From Methylobacterium sp. J-076 (GTDB lineage Bacteria > Pseudomonadota > Alphaproteobacteria > Rhizobiales > Beijerinckiaceae), in the NCBI RefSeq assembly GCF_022829405.1, contig NZ_JAKSXW010000118.1:153024-217023 (forward strand): a DNA stretch of 64,000 nucleotides. The letters run 5' to 3'. Made by a program: the position numbers and the translations under genes. The notes under the pieces are model-generated. The model saw nothing but the letters and a program-made list of their open reading frames with translations, was not told where the DNA came from and did no database searches. Of this stretch, positions 62,947 through 64,000 are shown one piece after another. How positions within the stretch are numbered: position 1 is the stretch's first letter; each line of letters opens with the position of its first letter.

Positions 62947-63227
62947 CGCCTCGGCCCGCCGCTTTCGCTGGCCGTCCCCTCCGCCGTCATCGCGAGGCGA
63001 AGCCGAAGCGATCCAGGGCGCGACGTGTCGGGATGGGGCGGCGCCGATGGGATTGCATCGCTCCGCCCGCGATGACGGCGGAACGGCGGAGCCGGGACAG
63101 AGGCGATGGATCCGCCACCTGTTGCGGCGTCTCGCTGCCCTCTGTTGCTTCGCTGCGCTCGCGACGACGGTGAGGGTGTCGGGGCTCGGCCGCCTCTCGC
63201 GCCGGGAGCCGCAGAGGGGGGAGGGAG
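62891..63227. repeat. Family B inverted ends spanning the bchD start and bchD-bchI spacer
   Basis: CTCCCTCCCCCCTCTGCGG at 62891-62909 has its exact reverse complement at 63209-63227. The 337-bp interval includes the 5' end of bchD, a family A repeat at 62985 and a half copy near 63138-63169. The ends match those of the insert in the ArnT-like gene except for one base difference in the core. Confidence 0.65.
62985..63077. repeat. Family A repeat between bchI and bchD
   Basis: 93-bp unit CGTCATCGCGAGGCGAAGCC to GCCCGCGATGACG. It lies within the 295-bp bchI-bchD spacer together with a right-half copy (CTGTTGCTTCGCTGCGCTCG) near 63141. No gene occurs in the spacer. Confidence 0.72.
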
Positions 63228-63241
63228 AGCCGGTGACCCTG

Positions 63242-64000
63242 TCACGGAAACACCTCGGCCAGCGCCCGCTCCACCCGCGCCGTCGAGCCCGACTCGTCGA
63301 GCGGGTTGCGGCGCAGGCGGTGGCGGAGCGCCGCCGGGGCGATGCGGCGGAGATGGTCGTCGGTGACCGTCCCGGCGCCGTCGAGGGCGGCCAGCGCCCG
63401 GGCCGTGCGCATCAGGGTCAGCTCGCCGCGCAGGCCATCGGTGCCGAGGGCGAGGCAGAGCCGGGCCGCCTGCTCCAGGGCCGCATCCGGCACGGCCACG
63501 GACGGGAGACGCTTGCGCGCCGCCTCCAGCCGCTTGCGGGTGGCCGCATCCTCCTTGGCGTGGGCGGCGCAGAAGGCGTCGGGATCGCGCTCGTAGGCGT
63601 CGCGGGCGCGGACCACCGCGATGCGGGTGGCGATGTCGGTGGGGGTGGTGACCTCGCAGGCCAGCCCGAACCGGTCGAGGAGCTGCGGACGCAACTCCCC
63701 CTCCTCCGGGTTGCCGGAGCCGACGAGGACGAATCGGGCGGGGTGGCGCAGGGACAGTCCCTCGCGCTCGACGGTGTTCACGCCCGAGGCCGCCACGTCG
63801 AGGAGCAGGTCCACAAGGTGGTCCTCCAGCAGGTTCACCTCGTCGATATAGAGAAAGCCCCGGTTGGCGCGGGCGAGCAGCCCCGGCTCGAACGCCTTCA
63901 CGCCGGCGCCGAGTGCCCGTTCGAGGTCGAGGGTGCCGACCACCCGGTCCTCGGTGGCGCCGAGGGGCAGGTCCACCACCGGCACGGGCTTTTTCTGGGA
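63242..64000 (-). CDS. bchI: Magnesium chelatase subunit I (partial)
   Basis: The C-terminal 252 residues are visible; the start and Walker A lie beyond the right edge. Present are [20 protein letters not shown], Walker B in [18 protein letters not shown], sensor 1 region [20 protein letters not shown] with the Arg finger, and the C-terminal AAA+ lid ending [14 protein letters not shown]. BchI is the AAA+ ATPase of Mg chelatase, working with BchD and BchH. It is upstream of bchD on the same strand, with a repeat-filled spacer. Confidence 0.95.
   Translation of the reverse strand, partial: SQKKPVPVVDLPLGATEDRVVGTLDLERALGAGVKAFEPGLLARANRGFLYIDEVNLLEDHLVDLLLDVAASGVNTVEREGLSLRHPARFVLVGSGNPEEGELRPQLLDRFGLACEVTTPTDIATRIAVVRARDAYERDPDAFCAAHAKEDAATRKRLEAARKRLPSVAVPDAALEQAARLCLALGTDGLRGELTLMRTARALAALDGAGTVTDDHLRRIAPAALRHRLRRNPLDESGSTARVERALAEVFP

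Overview
The window is very GC-rich (roughly 70% by eye) and reads as the chromosome of a pink-pigmented methylotroph-type alphaproteobacterium, most like Methylobacterium/Methylorubrum. The grounds are the bchI-bchD-bchO bacteriochlorophyll chelatase genes, the dusB-ntrB-ntrC order, a fused ispDF, and dense palindromic repeats of the kind common in these genomes. This assignment is inference from gene content; no rRNA or tRNA gene was seen.

Layout. 1-8 kb: a partial gene, an RBBP9-like hydrolase, gyrA, a secreted GYRRH-repeat protein, an S49 peptidase, a hydroxyisobutyrate-dehydrogenase-like enzyme and a P1 peptidase. 8-15 kb: a soluble PAS hybrid kinase, rarD, and a LysR/MFS/class II aldolase-like divergent unit with a clear operator pair. 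15-20 kb: an overlapping operon (ArnT-like transferase, GT2, LAB_N protein, PNPOx protein), metC, a PilZ protein and a tiny RMF-like protein. 20-29 kb: dusB-ntrB-ntrC, ispDF, pncC, a diguanylate cyclase, a RatA/Coq10 protein and lipA. 30-35 kb: the glycerol regulon glpR-glpD-glpK-glpF with candidate GlpR operators.

35.1-38.1 kb is the main accessory region: a 3035-bp IS1595-family element bounded by ~33-bp inverted repeats. It carries as passengers an AT-rich AIPR-family (abortive-infection) gene with a nuclease-like N-terminus and a small AT-hook-like protein. Its transposase is dead (frameshift plus stop).

38.6-50 kb: a Wsp-like chemosensory cluster (CheW, CheR-TPR, CheW, MCP, CheA-REC, CheB) that ends in two hybrid histidine kinases instead of a WspR cyclase. 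50-55 kb: recF, gloA, a phosphatase, an SDR, a hydroxyacyl-CoA dehydrogenase and a Tat-exported aldo/keto reductase. 55.5-58.8 kb: larB, larE and larC (nickel-pincer cofactor) without larA, split by four 114-bp repeats. 58.9-64 kb: a PuuD-like amidase, bchO, a small unknown gene, bchD and partial bchI.

Two repeat families recur. Family A consists of ~90-bp units beginning CGTCAT and ending ATGACG. Family B is a GC-rich palindrome (CTCCCTCCCCC...GCGG), which occurs alone and also as exact inverted ends of longer inserts inside arnT and across the bchD start.
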